Source: Torymus aiolomorphi (taxonomy: Eukaryota; Arthropoda; Insecta; Hymenoptera; Torymidae). From it: a stretch of 64,000 nucleotides of DNA. The notes below the pieces were generated by a model. That model was given only the letters and a program-made list of their open reading frames with translations. It made no database searches and was not told the origin of the DNA. Shown in pieces: positions 9,955 through 21,780 of this stretch. The translations under genes were made by a program, and so were the position numbers. Numbering within the stretch: position 1 is the first letter of the stretch; the number at the start of each line of letters is the position of its first letter. The DNA lies in assembly GCA_036365515.1 (NCBI GenBank), contig CM070874.1:111897235-111961234 (forward strand). Reading direction: 5' to 3'.

Positions 9955-10797
9955 ATATGCGAATATAAAAAAAGATGATAAAAAATTTGTTATAAACGAA
10001 CACGTAAAAAATTTCAAACATAATTTCGATTTTCAGAACACTGTAATATTAGATAATGAAGAAAAATGGAGAAAAAGATTAATATCAGAGATGATTAATA
10101 TAAAACTACAAAGTAACCCGATAAACATAAAAGAAGATACACAAAACTTAAGTAGTTATTATTCGCAATTGCTCAACAAACTAAAATCACGAAAATAATA
10201 TTTAGTCTATGACAATTAAGTATAAGGGTCTAACATAACTGTGGTATCATTGTTGTCATAATGTGATTAGATTGACAGTTACTTGTTTACTTTTATTCTA
10301 CTCTCTTGAATGCTTTAGTTTAGTTTCTGTGTTAATTTATTATATGCGGTTTTATCTGTTAACTTATTATGGTGTTGTTTTATATTTGTTAATTTATTCG
10401 ATTGCTGTCCCAATTTATTGAGTATGTGCAATATTACATTTTTAACCATAAATGACTACAAGGTATCAGTTATACTTAATTGACGCTAACCTCTGTGCAA
10501 CAATTCATACATCAACTTCATTTTTGTTTCTTAATGTTTAGAAAAGGAAAAAAACTCTTATGTCGAGGCTATAAATTTATGACGATGTAATCCATGGAAT
10601 TTAATATAGGTAAGACTATTATTTGTGACGAATGTATTATCATTGACTTGTAGAAAATACTCCTTTAATAAATTTCAGTACTTGAAAAGGATAACAATCA
10701 AGTTATCGAAACGTTGTACATTTAATATTGAATGTGTATTTTACATCAATTAAATCCAACTAAAATATTAGATATGAGTGATAGAGACAGAACGAGG
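9955..10797 (+). mobile_element. 5'-truncated Penelope-like copy in opposite orientation
   Basis: This is the inverted duplicate of 7445-6605: the last part of the GIY-YIG domain, the 3' UTR and the terminal repeat. It ends in the first codons of the ORF (ATGAGTGATAGAGACAGAAC at about 10774), which shows that the terminal repeat overlaps the ORF start. Identity to the other arm is very high, so the two copies arose together or recently. Confidence 0.8.
9961..10198 (+). pseudogene. GIY-YIG endonuclease C-terminal fragment
   Basis: Encodes the same DDKKFVINEHVKNFKHNFDF...LKSRK stretch as 7430-7204 on the other strand, with Asn-Thr to Asp-Thr as one visible change. It has no start and no RT. 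Confidence 0.8.
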
Positions 10798-10870
10798 ATT
10801 AGGAGAAAATGATCTACTTGATTGTGTATCACAAATATTAGACATTTTACTCCGCTACCAAAATGAATAA
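10798..10870 (+). pseudogene. Displaced last codons of the MADF gene
   Basis: Starts with the right 13-bp target duplication. Read in the frame of exon 5977-6404 it continues LGEN-DLLDCVSQILDILLRYQNE and stops at 10868-10870. This is a normal-looking short helical C-terminus. It confirms that the MADF exon was continuous before the insertion. Confidence 0.75.
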
Positions 10871-11039
10871 TTAATAGAAAGTAGACGATAAGTGCAACAA
10901 TATAATTTATTATGTAAAGTATTACTGTTTTTCAAGAAATATACAACAATACAATTGATCCTTTACTTTTATATAATTTTTTAACCTTATTTAGTTGATT
11001 TTTTTAATTTACTTCTGTAAATAATTTAATTTTTCATTA

Positions 11040-11320
11040 TTATAAGCATTGAATCAATTTGCTTCGTATTAACATTTGAGGCTTTTCCATTTCTGCCCAC
11101 AGAGGTGTTATATCAGTCGTAGAATCTATTTTTATTTTATCAATTTCATCTTGACGATAAAAATTATTTTCTTCTTTAACATCTTTAAAAATTATTTGCT
11201 TCATCAGTCCACCAGTAACTTGTTTTTCCATTTCTATCCACATAAAAAGGAGAAGCTCAAAGAATCTTACTGGAAATGGAAAATAGGTTTTCTAATTTTC
11301 TTGATCAAAAAATACTGTAA
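11040..11320. other. Short coding-like remnants, unrecognised
   Basis: The minus strand has a 67-residue frame (11243-11040) with two similar phrases, MWIEMEKQ and LWAEMEKP. On the plus strand, 11254-11316 reads GEAQRILLEMENRFSNFLDQ before a stop. The latter resembles Glu/Met-rich tails of MADF or Myb/SANT accessory proteins of DNA transposons. Neither is a demonstrable gene; they may be remains of the same mobile family as the MADF gene upstream. Confidence 0.3.
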
Positions 11321-11526
11321 AGTTGTAACCTGAAACATGTGTATGTAAATAATAATATAAATAAAATAAATAATAATGTAAATAATATTGTAAATATATA
11401 TACTTAGCTCAGCATGAAACTGTTATTTTGGAGTACATCCACGAAGTGTTCAAATGATGCAGAGATACAACGTATGAATGTACAATTTGTTTTGAACCAT
11501 TTAATTTAGACAACGGAACGGACGCA

Positions 11527-11580
11527 GCACTGGCATCGCGCGGCATCGAACGGCATCGAACGGCATCGCACGGCATCGCA
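11527..11580. repeat. 10-bp tandem repeat, CGGCATCG(A/C)A
   Basis: About five head-to-tail units of CGGCATCGAA or CGGCATCGCA, then a decayed unit. Flanks are AT-rich. Confidence 0.85.
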
Positions 11581-11799
11581 CAGCACAGTGCTTATATACA
11601 TGCTCCCTTATACTCATATATTTTTCGAAATCTTTGGAATTAATCAATCTTTTTTTCTCGCTAGGTGGCATCGAACAATCTCAAAGTAGAAAAATGAGGT
11701 TCAGTCTATAAGAGCAAGTATTGAAAGAGAGGGTGAGGGTGGACTTCTTCATACATAAGTATTATACGTCTGCTTAGTTAGACATATGTATGTAATGTA

Positions 11800-12090
11800 T
11801 AAATGACGTTTTTATGACGTTTTTTATGGCGTTTTTATCACGTTTTATATGACGTTTCTATGACGTTTCTATAAAGTTTATTGTATGTTCTTCCAAGATT
11901 TTTCTAACGTTCTTCTAACAGATTTTTAATCTTTTTATGACGTCGAAAAAATGAAAAGAAATATCGGTAGAAAAATACTGCGGACATTTTCAATGTTTTA
12001 CTGACGTTATTATGACGTTTGAGCAACTTAAATTTCTGACGTCGCGAGGTTTAAAATTTGACGTCATAATGACGTTTAAAAAACGTCTTA
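11800..12090. repeat. Degenerate TGACGT-containing array
   Basis: From 11800 to 11875 the phrase TATGACGTTT recurs at intervals of about 13-16 bp (at least five times). Further TGACGT or ACGTCA occurrences lie at about 11938, 12000, 12015, 12038 and 12060-12090. The hexamer is the half of the CREB/ATF palindrome, but the spacing looks like a degenerate tandem repeat, not a designed enhancer. Confidence 0.6.
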
Positions 12091-12249
12091 TCCGGGACTC
12101 TTCCACATGTAAATGGGAGAGACGCTGATTTGACTCTCGCCTCGGTGCAAGTCCAGCGAGAAAGAATACGGATGCTCTCAGTCAAACTCTCTCTATGTAA
12201 CGGTCTGCCACGTGGAGAAACTCACACCTTCGGCGAGTCTCATACGATA

Positions 12250-12360
12250 GACTCAAGTTCGGTCACTCTCACTGTCTCTACATGGACACTCAAGTTCGGT
12301 CACTCTCACTCTTTCTATATGGACACTCAAGTTTGGTCACTCTCTCTCAGCATGGACCTC
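12250..12360. repeat. ~37-bp tandem repeat, three units
   Basis: ACTCAAGTTCGGTCACTCTC recurs three times (about 12251, 12287, 12325; the last has a T substitution), separated by TATGGAC-type spacers. The open frame through it is a repeat translation, not a recognised protein. Confidence 0.8.
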
Positions 12361-12423
12361 TCATACGGCGTCGTCTCGCACGGCATATTCTCATTCAGCA
12401 GTGTCTGTCACACGGTGTAGTTA

Positions 12424-12520
12424 ATTTTAAAATCCTGCAATCTCATTGGACGATTCCAATTTAGAGTTAATGGTTATACTTGAATTGTTCAATGGGATTG
12501 CAGAATTTTGAAATTTACCA
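12424..12520. repeat. Inverted repeat, ~35-bp arms
   Basis: AATTTTAAAATCCTGCAATC at 12424 pairs with the complementary arm around 12485-12520, with a loop of about 25 bp. A short fold-back. The next 500 bp are AT-rich with many CACTCA words and a G10 run at 12970-12981, and show nothing else. Confidence 0.65.
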
Positions 12521-13019
12521 TGCACGTTCCACACGAATCAATGTCCATTGGGTGTACTCTGCACATGTAGTTTCGGCAACTCTCATACCACAACAAATCA
12601 ATCATATTTGGTTGGGTAAATTTGAGCAAGCAGTGCATTCACGGTGAGACTCAACGGTATCCATAAGCAAAACTCATCCACACTCACACAGGAAAACTCA
12701 AGCATAAATACTCGTACACTCAACTATTTATTGTAACACTCATATACTCAAACATAATTTGTAACATTTACACACATCCAATTTTATTTAACTTGTGTAC
12801 TACAACTGTAATTTATCGAATATTATGTAATAGTCATTATAGTTTTTAGACCGGTTATAATATATTATAGTTTAATTTACTTAAGTGTTTGTCTCTCAAT
12901 TTATTTTCTAAACACCCACAGCATATCCTCATTAATATTATGGCATTCTCAAACAGTGTCGGTATGTGGAGGGGGGGGGGGGGTGCGCGTGTATACCGTT
13001 TTATCTCAGGACCTACGCA

Positions 13020-13560
13020 ATCGATTTTAACTGGACAGATCTATTTTTTGTGTGAATTCGGGAAGGAAATCCACTTTTTGTTCCGCCGATGCGTTTTTGT
13101 TTTATTTCGAATTTTCGATTTTCTTGAAATTTATTTTTGCGTTTTTTTTAATGAAAACATTGAGATATTTGAATGGGATAAATTGCATTCGAAAGAACAT
13201 AAAAAATGATATTACCTATATTTTCCAAAAAAAAATGACATTAGCTATTACGGTTCCTTTGTTATTAACAAAAACGTGCTTTTAAAAAAATTTAAAGCTT
13301 ATGAAATGTGAAAATCAAAATTTCACCATAAAACGAAAACGAATCTACAAAATAAAAAACGGATTTTTGACCCGTAATCACACAAAAACGACAAAGAAAA
13401 ATGAGCCACAAACGATTAAAATTCGTTCAGTAGAAGCTGAGATCCAGGTGTATACACATACACACATACACACACACACACACGCGCGCGCGTGCATACA
13501 CACATACATCCATACAGAAATTTTTGAAAAATCACGTATTTTGATTCCTAATACCTCGAA
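13020..13560 (+). repeat. Dispersed repeat with internal (CA)n, + copy
   Basis: The segment 13100-13300 (GAGATATTTGAATGGGAT, GCATTCGAAAGA, TAGCTATTACGGTTCCTTTG, GTTATTAACAAAA) is the diverged reverse complement of 23390-23540. A CA/CG tract lies at 13455-13505. No protein family is evident in its open frames. Confidence 0.65.
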
Positions 13561-14280
13561 AAAAAATTATTACATGTTTTACAAAATTTCGTGAAATTTT
13601 TAAAAATATTTCGTAACTAAGTATGATTTTAATTGAAAAAAACTCCTTTTTTCTTAGGTTTATGAATTTTAATGAATTTTTATCGTTTTTTCAATTAAAA
13701 AAATTACTTAGTCACGAAATTTTTTAATTCCAAAGCTTCGCGCCATAGGTACATGTTTTCCAAGTAATTTGCGACTTGTCTCGTCATAGTCCATCGAGTG
13801 ACTGCCAAGAAAACTTGCACACCAGTTGATTTTTCTAAAATGATATAATTCTGCATGAAATGGGTTTGGAGACCGATGCCTTGGGATTTTGTATTAAAAA
13901 TAAGTTATATTAGTAATACTTATGCTTTGTTTTATAGTAATTATATTTTAATTTATATTTCCAGGTAATTTTGGCCTCAGGAGCCATTAGACAAAAGACC
14001 ACCTAAAGTAAAGCTACCTGTTGACCAATCATTGAACTATTACTATTTTAATAATCGTTACCAATTATATCAGTAACTGTATCGGTAACCATAACTAATT
14101 TTTAGAATATTACGAATATTGTGAGTGAATACGACAATCCAATTTCGTTTTGTTGTTACAAAATAAAATAACAAATTCTTGAAAAATCATTTGAAATTGT
14201 TCAAATGATTTGTCATTTTTAATACATTCGAATGAAAATCTTTACCCAAATGTTTTTAACTGCCAAAAAATATCTTGAAC
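13561..14280. other. AT-rich spacer, nothing recognised
   Basis: Poly-A/T-rich, with a short inverted pair (AAATTTCGTGA.. near 13590 and AGTCACGAAATTT near 13710) and no supported gene. Confidence 0.5.
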
Positions 14281-14613
14281 AGGAATGAGTTAAAACTTAA
14301 TTATGTGGATGTGTCTACTAAAGGCATTGGGTCCAACACTCCTATCTCCAACGACAATCAGTTCGTTACGTTTACGACTACGAGCATGAAAACGGACGGC
14401 GGCCAGACGACCATTCCCTTCATCGACACGCAGAAGGTCGTTCCTAAGTATCTGATATTGCTTAGCGGTGGCGGACTCTTCCTCCGTGGCCAGAAGGGCT
14501 ATTGGTGGCTTCCTTGCTCTCAAGCTTTACACTTACAACTTAATCGAGCATTTTGATGAATACATTGAACTCCCTAAAAACATTAATTGGTAGAAGTGCT
14601 TATTTTTCTTGTA
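14281..14613 (+). pseudogene. Coding-like fragment, unrecognised, frameshifted
   Basis: Base composition rises to near 50% GC inside AT-rich DNA, as for an isolated exon or retrocopy. The first frame (14281-14470) reads VDVSTKGIGSNTPISNDNQF, then TTIPFIDTQKVVPK. The frame one base over then continues AVADSSSVARRAIGGFLALK and LIEHFDEYIEL to a stop at about 14592. Together they look like one protein with a frameshift near 14460-14475. I do not recognise the family. The opposite strand also has an open frame (14523-14290) that cannot be excluded. No start codon context or splice sites could be fixed. Confidence 0.35.
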
Positions 14614-15430
14614 CATATTATATTTGTTATTACATTGATTACAATAAACTAATAAAATTCAACTAAAATTTCACGCCCGTCGCACAAACATTATTTTTCG
14701 TGGTTCGGTGGGCGGGAGTGCAGAGGGCAAAGACTCAGCAAAGCTCCCTCTACCACAAAAGAAAATGAATAAAAGAAATCTTTTATAAGAAAATTTATAT
14801 TTGTACTGCACATCTTTAAATTTATTTATAAATATCAATCATTTTCAAGACAATCTGATAGACTTCTAATGATCCACTTTCTGTTCTGGGACCGAAATGG
14901 CACACTTTATGCCCGCAAGGGGAAAAAACATTTGAATATATATCGTAGTGTAACAACTTTTTTTCTCCTTCATGAACCTTTTATGCTTATTATCAATAAT
15001 ACTTCAATAGTTGATAATTCAGTAATCTTGTAATTTTCCTTTAATCATAATCGCGGTGCAACGATAAACAAATATTTTTTCATTGTGCCACATTTTCTGA
15101 ATTTTACTAGGAAACGTTCTTATGCCATGTTTAAATCATACAATTCTGTGTAAACGAAAATAGAGATTTGTTCGGTTGTTTTCACTAAAAATTTCGTCGC
15201 TGAGTGGTCAATATTTACCTACCAATCAACCAGCAACGAAGTCTACAAGAAGCAAGTCGCAGCTCGGCGTTATGTGGACAGTCCCTAAATAATTTAAAAT
15301 TTGTATTATAGTCAACATTTTCTTATAAACAATTAATTACATCTAATAAAAAAGTCAATTCAAATAAATAAATTTATTTACGTAAAAAAAATAATTACTA
15401 ACTTAGATAAACCATTTACTAAAATTAATA
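14614..15430. other. AT-rich spacer, nothing recognised
   Basis: No coding signal, hairpin or tandem structure stood out. Two short GC-richer patches lie at about 14680-14760 and 15190-15280. Confidence 0.5.
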
Positions 15431-15599
15431 AAATATCATTATAATTCTGATTCCTGCAATATAGCTATCAACACTCGAGTTATAAATTTATCAAATCCTA
15501 AATTAAAACTCTCCTGCACAAAAGAAACCATCGAGAAACAAACCATCAAATAAATCAATTTTCTATTCACTCGCAAATCCAGTGACAGCTCCAAAGAAG

Positions 15600-15960
15600 C
15601 CGCCAGCGCTCTCTCTCTCTCTCGCTCTCCACGACGCAAAATCTCCGCAGAGAGCTGACGTGCGCGCGCGCGCGCAGGAAATCAATAAGCCACGCCTATC
15701 GCTTTCTCGGGCGCCTTAAGTATACGCGAATCCAGTCTCGCGGTGCGCGCCAGCGATTGCCAAAGAGCCGACGCGACGCCAGGGAGAGACAGAGATAAAT
15801 GCGCGGACCGCGAGAGCGTCGCACCGCAATGCCGCGCGGGAGATGGTGGACGTATAGCTATATAGTGTGGCTCGGTTTAGAAATCGTAGGGGGGATTCGT
15901 GGTTGGTGGAATTTGAATGCTATAGAATCGGGGCTGGAGTTTGTTAGAAATTTCGATTTA
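15600..15960. other. GC island 2
   Basis: CT tract at 15610-15630 and CG tract at 15662-15677. Left flank 15430-15600 is A/C-rich. The right side 15840-15950 is markedly G/T-rich (GGTTGGTGG). Confidence 0.6.
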
Positions 15961-16880
15961 ATGGCTTTTAAGAAATAAATAAATGATCGTTTCTACGTAA
16001 GACTTATAACACTGGTAGAAGTTTGAATCGGTAGCGGAAAAATCTCTAATGGATACCTGTTAAATATGTGATGAAAAAATTATCGATCATTCTGGATAGT
16101 TTGAAACTTTGCTTTACTTACATAAAGTTTATAAACTCTATACCGATTATTTACCGATATGCATACATGAATATTTCGTTATACGATCTTTGCTATGCCG
16201 TTTACTGTCATGCAAAGTATAACTTTCTAGAAGATAATTACAAATATACGGATGAATAGTTTTCCCGCAATTCAGCAACAACTTCCGAGATTATATTCCC
16301 AAGATTATAGTCCTCTAAGTAGCTAAGTAGATCGTTTCTCCGCTGTTACGGTTATTCACGATAATTACACCGGATTGCTATAGTGCCATCGCCTATGATT
16401 AAGTAATGACACGTGTTTGCGAACGACGAAATTCATCATCGAAAAGATAATCATTGATAAATTACGATAGATACACTTCCTAGACTATTTTTCTTTCCTT
16501 TTTTTTCGTTTGCGAATCTCGTCGCTAAAAGTTCGACCTGTCCAATTTCGTCGATACCTAATGGCGAATATAATAATAACGCTGACACGAATTGCTTCCA
16601 CTCGAGCTTGTTAAAATTCAATGCCAGTACGGTAATGGCGATTTCTCGGATAAAGTGCAACGAGCAGCTGTGCCACATTACCACGAAGATACTGTTACGT
16701 CCAATGTGACAGTTATGACAAATGGTTATAGCGCCTACATAACTACCCAAAATATATCCATTCCAAACTCATCTCGCAAACCCAAACGAAATCTCAATTA
16801 ACATATCAAGCCTCTAAACGTGAACATTAAGCAAATAGAAAGGGTTATTCCATTCGAACTCAAATGAAGCGTGTGTCATG
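15961..16880. other. Spacer between islands 2 and 3
   Basis: Mixed composition without repeats. Open frames at 16068-16259 and 16451-16750 have no recognisable domain and are probably chance. The last 150 bp turn A/C-rich. Confidence 0.45.
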
Positions 16881-17620
16881 GCTCGAGACAATTGTCGCGC
16901 GCACAAAGTGGATTGAAAATAGCCCCCGCGAGATCCGCTAAAATCACGTATATAGCGGCATGCATCGCTCGACAACGACGCAGCACAACGGAAACACACA
17001 TACACGCGCGCAGAGTCACAGACAGATAAAGAAAGAGGCTAGAAACACGGCAAAGGGCCGGGGAAAGAAAGAGCACTCGGGGCCTGCACAACCTCGGCAA
17101 CAAAAGCGTCTCTCTCTCTCTCTCTCTTCATCCATCCTCGTCGCGTCGTCGCGGATACATCGCGCTTGGCTCGAGCGCGCGCGCGCGTATTGTCTCCTCC
17201 TCGGGAGAGCTCCTTTCTCGCATTAGCATAAGAATTCAGCGCTGCGCCTGACCCGACTGCCGATGATCGCCGGGATGCGCGAGCGCTCTCTCGTGAATCA
17301 AGAGAGAGAGAGAGAGAGAGCCACGACCGTTGAATAAGCGATGATCCGATGGAAAACCGATCGGAGCCGATGTTGACGTCGAGAGAGAGGAGGCGATGAT
17401 GACGATGACCGAGTGTGACTCGAGCCTATATATCGACGTGTCGCGGCGCTGCTGCCTCGCGAGCTGGAATTCTAATTCGCGCGCCGCGCTTGCGCCAGCA
17501 TCGCACGTGAGAGAAGAGAGGTGTCGAGCTCATGCTTTTTTGGGTTTATGGGCCTGTGATCGCTTTCGATTGAGTTGTGCGGTGTAGAGGCGAGGCTGGG
17601 AAAGAGATGTTAGAGAGGAT
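16880..17620. other. GC island 3
   Basis: CT tract at 17111-17128, CG tract near 17175, GA tract at 17300-17321. The A/C-rich left flank (16730-16830) and G/T-rich right flank (17560-17740) are both very clear. Confidence 0.62.
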
Positions 17621-18119
17621 GATGCGGAATTTTAAAATACTTGGTGCCGCGAGAGCTTTGAATTTAGATAAGCTGTGGTTTCGCATGATTCTCCTATTTA
17701 GCGGAAAAGATTTGTGATGTTTGGATTTGCAGTTGACACGTTGAATTTAATTAACGAATTTTATTACCGTCTATGTAGAGAAATGAGAAAACATTTTTAT
17801 CTGCACACATTCTTTAACCATTTTCTATTATATTATTTTTCTAGAATATCTAACTGGTTTTGAAACACGTTTGTCTCACATTCTAATTGGTAAACATTCA
17901 ACCGCTCTAAATCAAATATGTAATGATGTGATTGACAATATAACTAATTCAACGTACAACAATACTATAACCGCAGTCTAGCGTCCATGAACCCAGCCAT
18001 CTTACAAGAACAATTAGACGCTCTCGATTAGCACCATCAATCAGTTCTCCCCAAAAGGACTTCTAACGACTCTATAGTGTCTCGACACCCCGACGACTAC
18101 TAAAACGTCAAAAGCATCA

Positions 18120-18460
18120 CCGCCGCGATACAATGTGCCACTTTAACCATCGGAAGCAACTTCGCTTCAACTTGATTGTATTCAAATGCCCGCGCGCGTT
18201 TACGTACGTGACGACGACCGCCCGCGAGATCCTTCCTATATAAACCGCGCTCTCATTTGCAATTGCAAATCTCGCTCGATCCTCTCTCACCTCTCCAAAA
18301 CCAAAGTCTCTCTCACGGGCGTGTGTGCGTATGTTGAAAGTCCGATGTCTCCCCGTCGGGGATATATATATATATATATATATGATATATATCACGAGAG
18401 AGCCGATATCGGACCTAAAAAAGCATCGGAGCGCGTTCTTATGAATTCTAATCGATGAGT

Positions 18461-18508
<48 letters not shown>

Positions 18509-18720
18509 GCGTCCGATCAGTGACCACAGCGCGCGCGACTCGTTGGTATGCACCTGCGGTAGGCGCATCTGCGCGTGTCCGCCTGCGCGCGGGTTACGCG
18601 TACATAGATATGCACACGTTGAGAGCTGTGTGTGTGTGGAAAGGAGAAGAGAGAGAGAGAGAGAGAGAGAGAAGTGGAAATTGGGGTCTTGCGATAAATC
18701 GATAATTTTGTAGAGGGGGA
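18120..18720. other. GC island 4
   Basis: (TA)n at 18361-18383 and GA tracts at 18463-18505 and 18648-18672. The left flank (17960-18120) has CCAGCCATC- and CACCATC-type words; the right flank (18720-18850) has GTTGTT and GTGGTCGTGAG. Confidence 0.62.
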
Positions 18721-18971
18721 TTTTCCGATTGCTGCTGTTCCGGTTTTTCTTGAGCTTCGGTAATTTTGATCTAAGTGTTAAAGAGTGTGAACAGGGAGCT
18801 TTAAATTGTTGTTCTTGGAAATGTGGTCGTGAGTTTGAATAGACGAATTCGATTTGAAGGTATAGAAGAATAGGTTGCTAATTAAAAATGAGTGTTATTG
18901 ATAAAATGTTGAATGAGATTTCGATGGATTCAAAGTTTGATTCTTCTGTTGCTAGTTTATTCATAGAGATA

Positions 18972-19258
18972 TTGGAGCCTAATTGAACCGCTAGGTAACT
19001 CGTTACGCTGGATTTCGACGCTTGCACGTTTTTGTAATAACTAAAACGGTAATAGCTATAGAAATATGGTTTATTTAGGAAAAAGATGCGCTACAACATT
19101 CTCTACAAGAATCCATTGTCAAAATCCGGATTTGTGATATTTGAATAATAGCCCGATGGCAATACTTATGAGGCAAAATCCGGGAGTATAACGAGTTACA
19201 GCACCCGCCGGTTCAATTGCGGAGTTTTTGCATAAGCTATTATTCGAATATCATGCAA
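18972..19258. repeat. Fold-back element with nested inverted repeats
   Basis: AATTGAACCG, a short gap, then TAACTCGTTA at about 18981-19006 faces its complement at about 19190-19222. GATATTTGAATAATAGC near 19136 faces GCTATTATTCGAATATC near 19234. No coding capacity. The sequence from 19259 to 20100 shows no further feature. Confidence 0.5.
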
Positions 19259-20107
19259 AATAAAATAAAGTAAAATTATCAAATGAGACCGATAAAATTT
19301 AATTTCGTTATACAAAAGGGCGATTTTCCGAGACTCTTTCTACTCTTCTTACGAAACACTAGCGCATGTGTATATGTAAACAATCGTATTTCCAGTTCGT
19401 TCTACAAAAGCACGCGTCACTCTCTTCCCTGTCCCGAGTCATTTCTGTAAGGAGTAAATTTCTGCGAGCCGCGGGATTTCGCATTCGACGCACGGATAAA
19501 ATGTTTCTCTTGTCTGCGCGATTGCAGGGAAAGATCAACACCGGTCTCCTCAGCATGCAAGTTTTCGGTCGCCTTTCGCGCCATCAATCACTCGTCCTCC
19601 ACTTTTCCCCGTTCTTTCTCCTTCTCTCATCTGTTCCGTATTCTTAGATTTATCCCCATCTTATACAATATCATTCTATATAACAGTATTTATTGCTCTT
19701 CAAAAAGAAAGCTGCGATGCTCTTCTTAGATAACTTCATCGCACTTGACGGTTATATTTTTTCTTCTTTTCTTCTGGTCCAATTTTTAAATTTAATTACA
19801 ATAGCTTACTGCGCGCTATACTTCTTACCATTCTACAGAAATTAATTGAGAAAGACCATCATTACGATTTATAATTTAAACTATAGATTTCTTATATAGC
19901 ACACTGCTCTGGTTGAGGGTATAGTTCCATTTGATATAAAATCAACAGTAGATGAAAAATCAATAAATGAATTTTACATGAGCTTTTCAATAGCCGGTTA
20001 ACACTCAATTCGCCGTGAAAAAAAAAATTTACTCGCTTTTTATTATTTACAATATCAAACATATAGCTGTATATCGTGCTACCAAAAATCATTGATACTT
20101 AATATAC

Positions 20108-20216
20108 AGGGTAAGTGCCCCAATTTGTGTGCCTGAACCTATTTGTGTGCTTTCCATATAAAATGCATATAAAGCACACAAATAAGTTCAGGCACACAAA
20201 TCGGGACACTTACCCT
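20108..20216. repeat. 109-bp near-perfect palindrome
   Basis: Arms start AGGGTAAGTG(C/T)CCC(A/G)ATTTG and run through TGTGTGCCTGAAC to a short centre near 20162. Only a few mismatches. A fold-back MITE; flanks are AT-rich. Confidence 0.85.
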
Positions 20217-20399
20217 ATTAATTAAAATAAACTATATTACCTATAAATTAAAATAAACTATATTAAACATAAACATAGTCCGACCCCATCCATTAAAATA
20301 CCAATAACCGAACAAAAGCGCTTCGCCCATGAAAATCAACAGTACGCACCATCGCCTCCCCCCCTACCACCTTCCATACCCTCCCACCAATTAAACCTA

Positions 20400-21000
<601 letters not shown>

Positions 21001-21399
21001 ATGGACAGAGAGTTTGAAAGGAAGTTTGAGCGGTAGATATGAGTTTACAGTTAATGTCGACGTTGAATTGATTTAAGAGATATAATGTTTGGAAAGAGTT
21101 ACAATGGTATGTTAATTATTATTTTTTGCGATTCTTTTTACTTAAATTATAGAATTTGTATAAACGATGGTGAGGTTTATCAAAAGCTCTCTCTCTTATA
21201 AACTATTTAACTTAACAATCAATACTATAAGAATAAAATCATTAAAATATTGAGTAGTTCTCATTTATCACACAAAACACTCACCACCCACGGATTCCTT
21301 CCTTCCTCCATCGTCTCGAAATAATGAGTTTTCCGAATTCAGAAGGCACTAGTCTAACGGTCTTGCAAGCTCGTGTTCCTCTTCCTTGTACTTTTGTCC

Positions 21400-21667
21400 T
21401 ATTCCTCGCATTTTTATAGCCTCCCACTCCCGTTCTCTCTTTCTCTCTCCTTCTTCTATACAACGCGACAATGCGACTCGCGAGAAAAATCGGTTATCCG
21501 GAGAAAGAGCCGCGGCGCCTCTAGCGGGGAGGGAAAAAGGAACGTATACGCGCGGGAGAGAAAGAGAGAGAGGTAACGGTCGCGTTCTGCCTGGCCAGAA
21601 TAGATGAGTGCTGCATTTTCCGCCGATGACACCGTAACCAGCCATCGATTTTCCTCAGCCAGTGCGT

Positions 21668-21711
<44 letters not shown>

Positions 21712-21780
21712 TGTGTGTGTTATACGTATGTGTGTATAAGTCGAGTGGACAGCCACTCATCGACATCCATTTTTTCCCAT
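21400..21780. other. GC island 6 with GT tract
   Basis: CT runs at about 21435-21450, GA near 21560 and (GT)n at 21671-21720. Skew switch is present on the left (CACTCACCACCCAC near 21280) but weak on the right. Confidence 0.5.

Larger units (their letters stand above)
6405..10797 (-). mobile_element. Penelope-like retroelement, composite insertion
   Basis: A nearly full-length element runs on the minus strand (ORF from 9798 down to 7204). Its upstream side is joined head-to-head to a 5'-truncated copy in + orientation (about 9955-10797). Its downstream side carries partial tandem copies of the terminal repeat (6405-6562, and from 6605). The shared terminal repeat is seen at about 6405-6562, 6630-6790, 9809-9955 and, inverted, 10600-10797. 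This mix of direct and inverted truncated copies is typical of Penelope-like elements (pLTRs). The insertion splits the MADF gene. Confidence 0.85.
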
